A stretch of 64,000 bases of DNA from Casp-actino8 sp964563545 (lineage in GTDB: Bacteria; Actinomycetota; Acidimicrobiia; Acidimicrobiales; Ilumatobacteraceae), in assembly GCA_964563545.1 (NCBI GenBank), contig CAZLXB010000007.1, forward strand, positions 22,238 through 86,237, in the 5' to 3' direction. Numbering within the stretch: the first letter of the stretch is position 1; each line of letters begins with the position of its first letter. Position numbers and translations under genes: made by a program. Under the pieces are notes generated by a model. The model saw nothing but the letters and a program-made list of their open reading frames with translations, was not told where the DNA came from and searched no databases. Positions 1 to 7,743 of this stretch are shown here, piece after piece.

Positions 1-32
1 TATGGGTGAAGATCCCGCACCAGATTCGCGGT

Positions 33-1085
33 TCAGGCGAGGGAGTAGCGCCGACGAGCCGCTCGCGCCACGTACACCAGCGCGATCAGGGCTGGTACTT
101 CGATGAGAGGTCCCACCACTCCGGCCAGTGCCTGACCCGACGACACGCCGAAGACTCCGATGCACACGGCGATGGCCAACTCGAAATTGTTTCCGGCGGC
201 CGTGAACGCGACGGTCACCGCACGGTCGTACGGGAGCTTCAGGCGAAGTGCGGAAACGAACGCCGCCCCCCACATGATCGCGAAGTAGGCCAGTAGCGGG
301 AGCGAGATTCGCGCAACGTCGAAAGGCTCGTCGGTGATGCGGTCCCCCTGGAGAGCGAAGAGGATCACGATCGTGAACAACAGGCCGTAGAGGGCGATCG
401 GTCCGATACGGGGCGCGAATCTCGATTCGTACCACGCGGCTCCTTTCCACTTCTCGCCGATGGTGCGAGTGAGGAACCCGGCCAAGAGCGGAATCCCGAG
501 GAAGATCAATACCGACTTGGCGATCTCCCACATCGACACATCGATGCCGGTGGTGTCGAGGCCCAGCCAACCGGGAAGCGTGCGGAGGTAGAAGTAGCCG
601 AGTACCGAGAAGGCGACGATCTGGATGATCGCGTTGATGGCCACGAAAACGGCCGCCAGTTCGTTGTTGCCACTCGCTAAATCGATCCAGATGATCACCA
701 TCGCGATGCAGGGGGCGAGGCCGACGATCACGAGACCGGTCCGGTAGTCGTCGAGATCCGGGAGCATCGTCCACGCCAATCCGAACATGAGGAGTGGGCC
801 GATGATCCAATTGAGGAACAACGTGAGCACGAATGGCTTCTTGTCCTGGGTGACGGCGCCGATTTTCGTGTACTTCACCTTGGCGAGCACTGGGTACATC
901 ATCACGAGTAGTCCGACGGCGATCGGAAGTGAGACCGTGTCGATCTTCACCTTGTCGAGTTGATCATCGAGGCCCGGGAAGACGTTGCCGAGGACGAGAC
1001 CGACGGCCATGGCCAGCGCGATCCAGACGGGAAGGAAGCGGTCGAGCGTCGAGAGCCGCTTCTCCTCGATCGCGGGCTTGTTCAC
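33..1085 (-). CDS. acr3: ACR3-family arsenite efflux permease
   Basis: A 350-aa polytopic membrane protein with about ten hydrophobic segments, expected to export arsenite (possibly antimonite) across the cytoplasmic membrane using the proton motive force. It carries family hallmarks: a conserved Cys (C126, in GLAPCIAMVIIW) in a membrane segment and the GNNFELAIAV segment with E302. It starts at a GTG that overlaps the arsC stop codon (GTGA), so translation is probably coupled. It is the last gene of cadI/arsI-arsC-acr3, read leftwards. The first 32 bases of the window, beyond its stop, show no gene. Family assignment is firm; substrate is from family knowledge. Confidence 0.95.
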   Translation of the reverse strand: MNKPAIEEKRLSTLDRFLPVWIALAMAVGLVLGNVFPGLDDQLDKVKIDTVSLPIAVGLLVMMYPVLAKVKYTKIGAVTQDKKPFVLTLFLNWIIGPLLMFGLAWTMLPDLDDYRTGLVIVGLAPCIAMVIIWIDLASGNNELAAVFVAINAIIQIVAFSVLGYFYLRTLPGWLGLDTTGIDVSMWEIAKSVLIFLGIPLLAGFLTRTIGEKWKGAAWYESRFAPRIGPIALYGLLFTIVILFALQGDRITDEPFDVARISLPLLAYFAIMWGAAFVSALRLKLPYDRAVTVAFTAAGNNFELAIAVCIGVFGVSSGQALAGVVGPLIEVPALIALVYVARAARRRYSLA

Positions 1086-1516
1086 GACGCGCCTTCGTTT
1101 TCGGACGTCAGGAGCCGAGCCAGCAAGCCGCGAACGAGACGGTCGATCTCGTCACGGATCGGCCGCACCGCGGCGAGATCGCGACCCGCGGGATCACTGA
1201 GCGACCAGTCGAGATACTCGATGCCCGGGAAGAACGGACACTCGTCGCCACACCCCATCGTGATCACCACGTCGGATGCCCTGACCGCCGCTTCGGACAA
1301 CTTCTTTGGCGTCGCACCGCTTGCTGTCAGATCGATACCGATCTCGGCCATGGCCTGAACGACGACCGGATTGATGGTTGTGGCCGGAGCGGTTCCGGCG
1401 GAACGCACGACGATGCGGTCACCGGCGTGATGGGCGAGGAGTGCGGCCGCCATCTGCGATCTTCCGGCGTTGTGCACGCAGACGAAGAGAACCTCGGGTC
1501 GGGACCGACGGGTCAC
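1082..1516 (-). CDS. arsC: Arsenate reductase, low-molecular-weight phosphatase fold
   Basis: A 144-aa cytoplasmic enzyme predicted to reduce arsenate to arsenite for export by the adjacent permease. The phosphatase P-loop CVHNAGRS (C13 to R19, CX5R) is near the N terminus, and a cysteine pair C89/C93 lies in MGCGDECPFFPG, as in actinobacterial ArsC enzymes thought to work with mycothiol or thioredoxin. The reading frame stays open upstream, but that part only shadows cadI/arsI. The GTG chosen lies 7 bp after the cadI/arsI stop and gives the usual family length. It overlaps acr3 by 4 bp. Confidence 0.92.
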   Translation of the reverse strand: MTRRSRPEVLFVCVHNAGRSQMAAALLAHHAGDRIVVRSAGTAPATTINPVVVQAMAEIGIDLTASGATPKKLSEAAVRASDVVITMGCGDECPFFPGIEYLDWSLSDPAGRDLAAVRPIRDEIDRLVRGLLARLLTSENEGAS

Positions 1517-1523
1517 GAGCGGA

Positions 1524-1979
1524 TCAGCAGCAAGTGGTGGGTTTGGAGCCGAGCGAGATGGTCTCGACGATCGGAGCGCAGCATTCACCGGCGGCACTCG
1601 GCGCCGCCATCGTGGGAGCATCGGCGAGGACCGTGTAGACCTCCCAGGGTTCGGCGTCGGGACCATGCACCCACACCTTGTCCTGAACCGCGAAGCAACA
1701 GGTCGTGCTCTCCTCGACCTCGGTGGCCATACCCTCGTTCTGCAAGCGGAGGATCGCAGCCGAGACTTCATCGGTCGTCTCCACTTCCACACCGAGGTGA
1801 TTGAGGGTGCCGGGTTCGCCGCCGCCTTCGAGCAACACCAACTTGAGCGGAGGTTCGGTGATGGCGAAATTTGCGTATCCCTCGCGAACCTTCGCCGGTC
1901 CGGTGCCGAACAACTTCGAATAGAAGTCGATGGCTGCATTCAGATCGGAAACATTCAGGGCCAATTGGACTCGCGACAT
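1524..1979 (-). CDS. cadI: CadI/ArsI-type glyoxalase-fold metalloid-responsive lyase
   Basis: A 151-aa vicinal-oxygen-chelate protein very like mycobacterial CadI and related to ArsI C-As lyases, which split methylarsenite. Visible features are NVSDL, H61 in TLNHLGVEV, the vicinal pair C94-C95 in STTCCFAVQDK, and E113 in EPWEVYTVL. The C-terminal tail carries two more vicinal pairs, C133-C134 and C150-C151, the last being the final two residues. The ATG at 1979 has an AGGAGG ribosome site six bases upstream. It leads the ars operon. Whether the enzyme acts on organoarsenicals or serves as a metal-induced binding protein cannot be settled from sequence. Confidence 0.88.
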   Translation of the reverse strand: MSRVQLALNVSDLNAAIDFYSKLFGTGPAKVREGYANFAITEPPLKLVLLEGGGEPGTLNHLGVEVETTDEVSAAILRLQNEGMATEVEESTTCCFAVQDKVWVHGPDAEPWEVYTVLADAPTMAAPSAAGECCAPIVETISLGSKPTTCC

Positions 1980-2047
1980 GTCAACCTCCTCGACGACCTC
2001 AGCGTAGCGATCGAGCGAGGGCGAACGAAGGGGACAAAAAGTGAATT

Positions 2048-2092
2048 TCTGGTGCGAGATCTTCACCTATGAGGTGAAAAATCATCACCAGA
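2048..2092. promoter_or_regulatory. Nested inverted repeats upstream of the ars operon
   Basis: An inner perfect dyad TTCACCT-ATG-AGGTGAA (2062-2078) sits inside an outer pair TCTGGTG (2048-2054) / CACCAGA (2086-2092). It fills the space between the stop of the sulfatase-like gene (2093) and the start of cadI/arsI (1979). It could be an operator for an ArsR/SmtB-type repressor encoded elsewhere, or a terminator for the upstream gene. There is no clear T-run, which favours the operator reading slightly. Confidence 0.5.
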
Positions 2093-3361
2093 TCATCGGG
2101 GGAGGTGATCCTGGGAGTCGAGGTGGGCGGCTCGGTAGATGCCGGTCGCCATCAATGAGGTCTCGGCCTTCACTCGCGCTTTGTAGATCGCCGAACGCAC
2201 ACCGTGTATGGCCACCGAATCTGGATCGGCGAGATGGGCCATCTCCACGAGATGACACGCAAGACGGAAGTCACCGCCAGCGGCCAACTCTTCGGCGCGC
2301 GAAGCCAGGACATCGGCACCACCGGCGAGCGTGCTCATTTCACGCGCGAGTTCGACTTCACGAGCCGGTTTCAGATGAGCTGGATTGCCGTCGTACCAAC
2401 CACCGTACAGACGCCAAATGTTGCGAACCACGAACTCGGGTTCGTCGTACGTGGGTGAGAGATACGGCTTGTTCGCAAGATGCTCGGGCACACGAACCTC
2501 GTGGATCACGTCGTCGAGGCGTGCCCCATCATTCATCAGACGCAGCGTCTGCTCGATGAGCGACTCCAATGCTTCGGCGGTGTCGTTCAGCACCATGGCG
2601 ATGCGTTCGCGTCCGCCGATGGCCGGGCCGTGCGCGGGTAACAGCAGTTCGGCACCCTTGGCGGCCATGGCCCGAAGCGCGACCGCCCACTCCCACGCGT
2701 ATCGCTGCACCTTCTGTGGGTTACCAGCGTTGGGGAACTGCCAGATGAAGAAATCGCCGACGCACAGCGCGCGCTCTTCGGGCACCCAGGCCCACGAGTG
2801 ATCGTCGGTCTCACCCCGTGCGTGATGCAGCTCGAACGTGCGCCCGCCCAAGGTGAATGACGTCTCGGTGCGGAACACTTCGTCCGGATAGATGAAGTCG
2901 TCGGCGAAGAAAGGTTGCGGCAGGCGGAACTGGCGCATGTTGATATGGCCGTTGTAGCCATTGGTCAGGTGGTAGCGGTCGAAGCGGGCCGGAATCGCCT
3001 CATGGCCGAGGAATCGAATCGGCGCGTGCCCCTTGCTCTCGGCCTCGGCCTGGAAAGTGCGGGCCCCGGTCACGTGATCGATATGACCGTGCGTGTAGAC
3101 CGCAGTGTGAACGGGCGACGTCGACCACTTGCGAAGCGCAGTGACGACGGTGGCCGCCGACATCACGTGGGAGACGTCGAAGAGTGTCAGACCCTCGTCG
3201 GAGTCGAAGGCGACGACGTTGCTGAACGACTCGACGATTGCGATGCCATCGGCGATCTCTTCAGGAGCGTTGTCGGTCGCCTGCATGAGACCCCGTCGAT
3301 CGATTGGCATCGATCCGTCCACGTACCGGGCTGATTTTTCGAGCATCGTCGGATTCGACAT
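2093..3361 (-). CDS. Alkyl/aryl-sulfatase-like metallo-beta-lactamase hydrolase
   Basis: A 422-aa protein with the metal-binding motif THGHIDH (H91, H93, D95, H96) followed by a C-terminal region containing NIWRLYGGWYDGNPAHLKP, typical of the dimerisation domain of SdsA/BDS1-type alkylsulfatases. These hydrolyse primary or secondary alkyl sulfate esters. The short C-terminal SCP2-like domain of full-length alkylsulfatases seems absent, so the family is close but the substrate may differ. No signal peptide is evident. The ATG at 3361 has a GGGGG-rich ribosome site; an in-frame start at 3376 is possible. It probably follows the SDR at 3559-4359 in one transcript once the assembly gap is collapsed. 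Confidence 0.8.
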   Translation of the reverse strand: MSNPTMLEKSARYVDGSMPIDRRGLMQATDNAPEEIADGIAIVESFSNVVAFDSDEGLTLFDVSHVMSAATVVTALRKWSTSPVHTAVYTHGHIDHVTGARTFQAEAESKGHAPIRFLGHEAIPARFDRYHLTNGYNGHINMRQFRLPQPFFADDFIYPDEVFRTETSFTLGGRTFELHHARGETDDHSWAWVPEERALCVGDFFIWQFPNAGNPQKVQRYAWEWAVALRAMAAKGAELLLPAHGPAIGGRERIAMVLNDTAEALESLIEQTLRLMNDGARLDDVIHEVRVPEHLANKPYLSPTYDEPEFVVRNIWRLYGGWYDGNPAHLKPAREVELAREMSTLAGGADVLASRAEELAAGGDFRLACHLVEMAHLADPDSVAIHGVRSAIYKARVKAETSLMATGIYRAAHLDSQDHLPR

Positions 3362-3396
3362 CGCCACCCCCTGCAATCGACGACAGTACTTGGCGG

Positions 3397-3451
3397 TTTC
3401 GGATCAGAAGATCGTGTAACCGCCGTCGACCGTGACCTCTTGGCCGGTGTG
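3397..3451. repeat. 55-bp direct repeat, copy left of the assembly gap
   Basis: Identical base for base to 3552-3606 and ending exactly where the N run begins. It contains the last codons and stop of the SDR gene. This is the pattern left by two contig ends that share an unmerged overlap, so it is probably a duplicate of the same genomic DNA. Confidence 0.9.
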
Positions 3452-3551
3452 NNNNNNNNNNNNNNNNNNNNNNNNNNNNNNNNNNNNNNNNNNNNNNNNN
3501 NNNNNNNNNNNNNNNNNNNNNNNNNNNNNNNNNNNNNNNNNNNNNNNNNNN
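3452..3551. other. Assembly gap of 100 Ns
   Basis: Exactly 100 ambiguous bases between two identical 55-bp ends. The round size suggests a scaffolding placeholder. If the ends are merged, the SDR stop falls about 42 bp upstream of the hydrolase ATG and no gene is missing. Confidence 0.95.
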
Positions 3552-3606
3552 TTTCGGATCAGAAGATCGTGTAACCGCCGTCGACCGTGACCTCTTGGCC
3601 GGTGTG
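3552..3606. repeat. 55-bp direct repeat, copy right of the assembly gap
   Basis: Second copy of 3397-3451, beginning at the first base after the N run and containing the true 3' end of the SDR gene on the minus strand. Confidence 0.9.
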
Positions 3607-4359
3607 GTACGTGAGGTTCGGATCGGCGAGGAAGGCACCGACTTCACGAAATTCCGTCCAGTCGGCCCACCGCCGGACCGGGGTGCGTTTGGTGGTGACC
3701 TCACGGAACACATCGTTCGAATAGGCCGGTCCGGCCATTTCGGTGATCGTCCATCCCGGGATGAGCGAGTTCACGCGGATGCGATGTCGGGCGAGTCCGA
3801 CCGACAGGGCACGCATTAGTCCGTTGAGGGCGGTCTTCGACGTGCCGTAGGCCTCGTTGCCGGCGGCGCCGTGAATCGACGACGTGGACGATACGAGAAC
3901 GAGGCTCCCTCCGTGTCCTTGAGCCACGAGGTGACGAGCAGCCTCGCGGCACGTCACGAAGACCCCATCGAGGTTGATGCGCATCACGGCCCGCCATTGG
4001 TCGAGCGTCAGATCGAGGAATGGGACACCGTTGCCGGGTCGGCCGGCGTTGGCGATGCAGCCGTCGAGTCGTCCGAAGTCCGCCACGGTTCGATTCATGC
4101 TGTCGACGATCTGCAGTTCGTCGCCGACGTCGCAGACGTAACCGCGCGCCTCGACCCCCAGCGATTCGAGCCGCCGCACGGCATCGGCGTTTCGGTCGGC
4201 GCGACGGCCCCACACCGCGACCGAGCCACCCACGGCTGCGATTCCTTCGGCCATGCCGAGACCGATGCCCGAGTTGCCTCCGGTGATCACGAAGACCTTG
4301 CCGGTGAGATCGGTACGCAAGGGGCGATCCGATTCGCCGCTCGGAGAAGCACTGCTCAT
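3559..4359 (-). CDS. SDR-family NAD(P)-dependent oxidoreductase
   Basis: A 266-aa classical short-chain dehydrogenase. The cofactor motif TGGNSGIG is at residues 26-33, NAG at 104-106, and the catalytic Ser about 158-160 with YGTSK (Y171, K175). Arginines after the second strand (GRR) suggest NADP(H). The C-terminal GGYTIF end is encoded in the repeat beside the gap. It probably leads a two-gene unit with the sulfatase-like hydrolase. The substrate is unknown; carbonyl reduction or alcohol oxidation is all that can be claimed. A TACGGT box ends six bases before the ATG, consistent with a leaderless mRNA. Confidence 0.88.
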   Translation of the reverse strand: MSSASPSGESDRPLRTDLTGKVFVITGGNSGIGLGMAEGIAAVGGSVAVWGRRADRNADAVRRLESLGVEARGYVCDVGDELQIVDSMNRTVADFGRLDGCIANAGRPGNGVPFLDLTLDQWRAVMRINLDGVFVTCREAARHLVAQGHGGSLVLVSSTSSIHGAAGNEAYGTSKTALNGLMRALSVGLARHRIRVNSLIPGWTITEMAGPAYSNDVFREVTTKRTPVRRWADWTEFREVGAFLADPNLTYHTGQEVTVDGGYTIF

Positions 4360-4365
4360 AGGTCA

Positions 4366-4371
4366 ACCGTA
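4366..4371 (-). promoter_or_regulatory. -10 box, leaderless start of SDR 4359
   Basis: TACGGT on the minus strand, six bases before the ATG at 4359; no Shine-Dalgarno sequence fits in between. Confidence 0.55.
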
Positions 4372-4444
4372 GAGGATCGGCTTCGGAGCCATCCGACCGA
4401 CCGCAACTAGTGTCGAGGCGTTCGTCGTCGATGGGGAGGTATCC

Positions 4445-5245
4445 GTGAAGATCGGTGAGTTGTTCTCGGTGAAGGGAAAGGTCGCGTTGGTGACCGGTGG
4501 TTCGCGCGGAATCGGCGAGATGATCTCGGCCGGTTACCTCGCCAATGGCGCCAAGGTCTACATCAGTTCACGCAAGGCGACCACCTGCGACGAGACCGCC
4601 AAGCGGCTCTCGGATACATATGGCGGCGAGTGCATTTCGCTTCCGGCGAATCTCGCCGAGATGTCGGGAATCGAAAGCCTGGTGAAAGCTCTCGGTGAGC
4701 GCGAGAAGCATCTCGACATCCTCGTGAACAACGCCGGTGTCTCGTGGGGTGCCCCGCTCGACGAATTCCCCGAGAACGGCTGGGACAAGGTGTTCGACAC
4801 CAACGTGAAGGGCGTTTTCTTCCTCACTCAGAAGTTGTTGCCGATGCTCGAAGCCCGCGCGACCAATGACGATCCGTCGAGGGTGATCAACATCGGTTCG
4901 ATCGACGGCATTCGTACCCCGATCTTCGACACCCATTCGTACGGTCCGTCGAAAGCTGCGCTCCACAGCCTCACCCGACAGATGGCCGCCAAGTTGGTGA
5001 AGCGCAACATCATCATGAACGCCATCGCCCCCGGACCGTTCCCCACCTGGATGCTCAGCACCGGAGTCGGTACCGGTGGCGACGTGGAGGGCACCGATTG
5101 GTCGGTGATCGGTCGGACCAATCCGCGAAAGCGCGTCGGAACACCAGAGGACATCGCCGGTCTGGCGATCTTCCTGAGCTCGCGGGCCGGTGCCTTCACC
5201 GTGGGTGAGGTCATCACCTGCGACGGCGGGCTCGTGGTGAGCTGA
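4445..5245 (+). CDS. SDR-family oxidoreductase, RhlG-like
   Basis: A 266-aa short-chain dehydrogenase with TGGSRGIG at 17-24, SSRK after the second strand (suggesting NADPH), NNAG at 95-98 and catalytic S152, Y166, K170. The overall pattern resembles RhlG-type beta-ketoacyl reductases, although simple SDR similarity makes the substrate uncertain. The GTG start has a strong GGGGAGGT ribosome site, unlike many neighbours. A TAGTGT box at 4408-4413 about 30 bp upstream may be the promoter. It is followed 76 bp later by the flavin monooxygenase in the same direction, and the pair may act on the same ketone or alcohol. Confidence 0.88.
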   Translation: MKIGELFSVKGKVALVTGGSRGIGEMISAGYLANGAKVYISSRKATTCDETAKRLSDTYGGECISLPANLAEMSGIESLVKALGEREKHLDILVNNAGVSWGAPLDEFPENGWDKVFDTNVKGVFFLTQKLLPMLEARATNDDPSRVINIGSIDGIRTPIFDTHSYGPSKAALHSLTRQMAAKLVKRNIIMNAIAPGPFPTWMLSTGVGTGGDVEGTDWSVIGRTNPRKRVGTPEDIAGLAIFLSSRAGAFTVGEVITCDGGLVVS

Positions 5246-5321
5246 ACCGCTTCATCCTCGCTCGGCTCGGTGGGTCGACGAGAGGTAAGTTCGAACGAGT
5301 AGTTCGACGGAAGGATTCGTG

Positions 5322-6821
5322 ATGGCGACGGAAGAACACTTCGACGTCGTGGTGGTCGGTGCCGGCATCTCCGGAATCGGCGCGGCGTACCACTTGCAGA
5401 CCATGTGCCCCGACCGGACGTTCGCGATCCTGGAAGGGCGCGCCGATCTCGGCGGGACGTGGAATCTCTTCAAGTATCCGGGAGTTCGCTCCGACAGCGA
5501 CATGCATACTCTCGGCTTCAGCTTCAAGCCCTGGACGGATGCCAAGGCCATCGCCGACGGGCCGTCGATCATGAAATACCTGCGCGAGACCGTGGCCGAA
5601 TATGGCATCGACTCGAAGATCCGGTTCAACCATCTCGTCACGCGGGCCGAATGGTCGACCGACGACGCGTGTTGGACGGTCACCGCGACGCGCGCCGACT
5701 CCGGCGCGACAGTGCGCTACACGGCCAACTTTCTCTTCATGTGCTCGGGTTACTACAGCTACAAGGAGGGGTACACCCCGCACTTCGAAGGTCGCGAGCG
5801 ATTCCGTGGAACGATCGTGCACCCTCAGGAATGGCCCGAAGATCTCGACTATTCGGGCCGGCGAGTCCTGGTCGTCGGATCGGGAGCCACGGCGATGACG
5901 ATCGTTCCGGCCATGGCCGATCGGGCCGCCCACGTGACGATGATCCAGCGCTCACCCACCTACGTGGTCTCCCGACCCGACAACGATGCGATCTCGGATG
6001 CGCTGCGCAAGTTCCTCCCCGAGAAGGTCGCTTATGCGATCACGCGCAAGAAGAACACCATCCTCGGGAGTTTCTTCTACAACCGAACCCGCACTCAGCC
6101 CGACAAGGTGCGCGCCAAGATCCTCGGCGGCGTGCGCAAGGCACTCGGGCCCGATTACGACGTCGACACCCACTTCACCCCGCGCTACGACCCGTGGGAC
6201 CAGCGCATGTGCCTGATCCCCAATGGCGACCTCTTTCGTGCGATCAACACGGGCAAGGCGTCGGTGATCACCGATCACATCGATACGTTCACCGAGACCG
6301 GCATCCGGTTGAAGTCGGGGCAGGAAGTCGAAGGCGACATCATCGTCACCGCGACCGGTCTCAACCTCGTGACTGTCGGCGACATGGAGTTCGTGGTCGA
6401 CGGAGAGTTGGTCGATTTCTCGAAGGTCTGGACCTATCGGGGCATCGGGTACTCCGGTGTTCCGAACATGGCTTCGACGTTCGGATACATCAACGCGTCG
6501 TGGACGCTCAGGGCCGATCTCGTGAGCACTTACGTGTGTCGGTTGCTCAATCACATGCGTTCGGTTGGGGCCGACATCGCCGTGCCGCGACTTCGCGAAA
6601 GCGATCGCAACATGGAGCCGCGTCGGTGGATCGAAGGTTTCTCGGCCGGCTACATGGAACGGTTCATGGACCACATGCCCAAACAGGGTGATCGCGTCCC
6701 GTGGACCAACCCGCAGCGCTACGAACTCGAGAAGAAGACGATCGGCAAGGCTCCGGTCGACGACGGAGTCATGCAGTTCACGCGGCGGCGGGTTCGGGAG
6801 ACGGTGTCGGCTTCGAACTGA
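5322..6821 (+). CDS. Baeyer-Villiger-type FAD monooxygenase
   Basis: A 499-aa flavoprotein resembling EthA. The FAD motif GAGISG is at 13-18, the Baeyer-Villiger fingerprint FRGTIVHPQEWP at 161-172 matches FxGxxxHxxxWP exactly, and a second Rossmann motif GSGATA is at 186-191. Such enzymes insert one oxygen of O2 beside a carbonyl using NADPH, turning ketones into esters or lactones. ATG 5322 is preferred over GTG 5319 because AAGGA lies at better distance. Its last 44 bp overlap the convergent hydroxylase gene, so the two transcripts are complementary at their ends. The adjacent SDR could supply the ketone. Confidence 0.9.
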   Translation: MATEEHFDVVVVGAGISGIGAAYHLQTMCPDRTFAILEGRADLGGTWNLFKYPGVRSDSDMHTLGFSFKPWTDAKAIADGPSIMKYLRETVAEYGIDSKIRFNHLVTRAEWSTDDACWTVTATRADSGATVRYTANFLFMCSGYYSYKEGYTPHFEGRERFRGTIVHPQEWPEDLDYSGRRVLVVGSGATAMTIVPAMADRAAHVTMIQRSPTYVVSRPDNDAISDALRKFLPEKVAYAITRKKNTILGSFFYNRTRTQPDKVRAKILGGVRKALGPDYDVDTHFTPRYDPWDQRMCLIPNGDLFRAINTGKASVITDHIDTFTETGIRLKSGQEVEGDIIVTATGLNLVTVGDMEFVVDGELVDFSKVWTYRGIGYSGVPNMASTFGYINASWTLRADLVSTYVCRLLNHMRSVGADIAVPRLRESDRNMEPRRWIEGFSAGYMERFMDHMPKQGDRVPWTNPQRYELEKKTIGKAPVDDGVMQFTRRRVRETVSASN

Positions 6822-7731
6822 CGGGCTCCCAGCCCGGTCGGTCGAACACGTAGTGGAGTCGGTCCGACCAATTGTCGGACCGCTGAACGTCGCGGGCGAT
6901 GTCGATCATCTCGTGATAGGCGACCTTCACCGGGTTCCAGAAACGGATGTTCTTTGTGATGCCGTAGCGAACCCGGCGCACCTCGAGTTCGAAGGTGCCG
7001 AACATGCGATCCCACAGGATGAGAATGCCGGCGTAGTTCTTGTCGAGGTATTGCGCGTTCGCGCCGTGGTGCACCCGATGATGGGACGGAGTGTTGAAAA
7101 CCTTCTCGATCGGGTCCGGTAGCCGATCGATGGCTTCGGTGTGGATCCAGTATTGGTACAGCAGGTTGAGTTGTGCGGCCTTCGCCGTCGTTTTCAAAGG
7201 GATACCGAGCAGTGGCATCGGGAAGTAGATCCACGACATCAAGAACGGCGACCAAGGTTGGCGCAATGCGGTGGAGAGGTTGTAACGCCGCCCCGAGTGG
7301 TGTGCCACGTGGTTGCCCCAGAAGAGACGGACCTCGTGCATCCAGCGATGATTCCAGTAGTAGAGGAAGTCCCAGATGACCATGGCCTTCCAGAACGAAA
7401 GTCGTCGCGATCCCCAGTTGGTGACGCGATGGTGGAAGAGGCGGCGGTTGACCCGGCCGAGAACCGCATCCATGGCCAGGCCGATCACGATGTTTCCGGC
7501 GAGGAGCCCGAGACTCGAGGCGGTGTCCTTGGCCTCGTAACCGAGCGGGACGAGCGGATCCGGTCGTGGATCACCCGAGTCAGCAGGGATCGGAGCGTCG
7601 ATGTCGTCGAGTTCACGGCGAACTCGCTTCTTGAGCGCCCGGTGTTCGAGCACCATGGTGACGGCAAAGAGCGGCAGCGTGAGGCGATCGATCAGATCGA
7701 GACGACCGAGTGCTCCTTTGGCTCTTCCCAC
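6778..7731 (-). CDS. Sterol desaturase / fatty acid hydroxylase superfamily protein
   Basis: A 317-aa integral membrane di-iron protein. The histidine boxes are all present: NHRWMH (H128, H132), NHVAHHS (H141, H144, H145) and HHRVHH (H217, H218, H221, H222). Members hydroxylate or desaturate lipids using O2. The C terminus is rich in Pro and Ser and is encoded in the 44-bp overlap with the monooxygenase. It starts at GTG; the TAG stop of the ABC-F gene forms the first three bases of a TAGCCT box six bases upstream. The lipid substrate is unknown. Confidence 0.9.
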   Translation of the reverse strand: MGRAKGALGRLDLIDRLTLPLFAVTMVLEHRALKKRVRRELDDIDAPIPADSGDPRPDPLVPLGYEAKDTASSLGLLAGNIVIGLAMDAVLGRVNRRLFHHRVTNWGSRRLSFWKAMVIWDFLYYWNHRWMHEVRLFWGNHVAHHSGRRYNLSTALRQPWSPFLMSWIYFPMPLLGIPLKTTAKAAQLNLLYQYWIHTEAIDRLPDPIEKVFNTPSHHRVHHGANAQYLDKNYAGILILWDRMFGTFELEVRRVRYGITKNIRFWNPVKVAYHEMIDIARDVQRSDNWSDRLHYVFDRPGWEPVSSKPTPSPEPAAA

Positions 7732-7737
7732 GCCGTC

Positions 7738-7743
7738 AGGCTA
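7738..7743 (-). promoter_or_regulatory. -10 box made from the upstream stop codon
   Basis: TAGCCT on the minus strand, six bases before GTG 7731. Its TAG is the stop codon of the ABC-F gene, so the hydroxylase can be transcribed independently although it lies just nine bases downstream. Confidence 0.6.

Noticed and set aside
3261..3713. Reading frame running through the N gap
   Set aside because: It contains about 34 undefined residues and lies in another frame of the two flanking genes; it is a product of the gap, not a gene.
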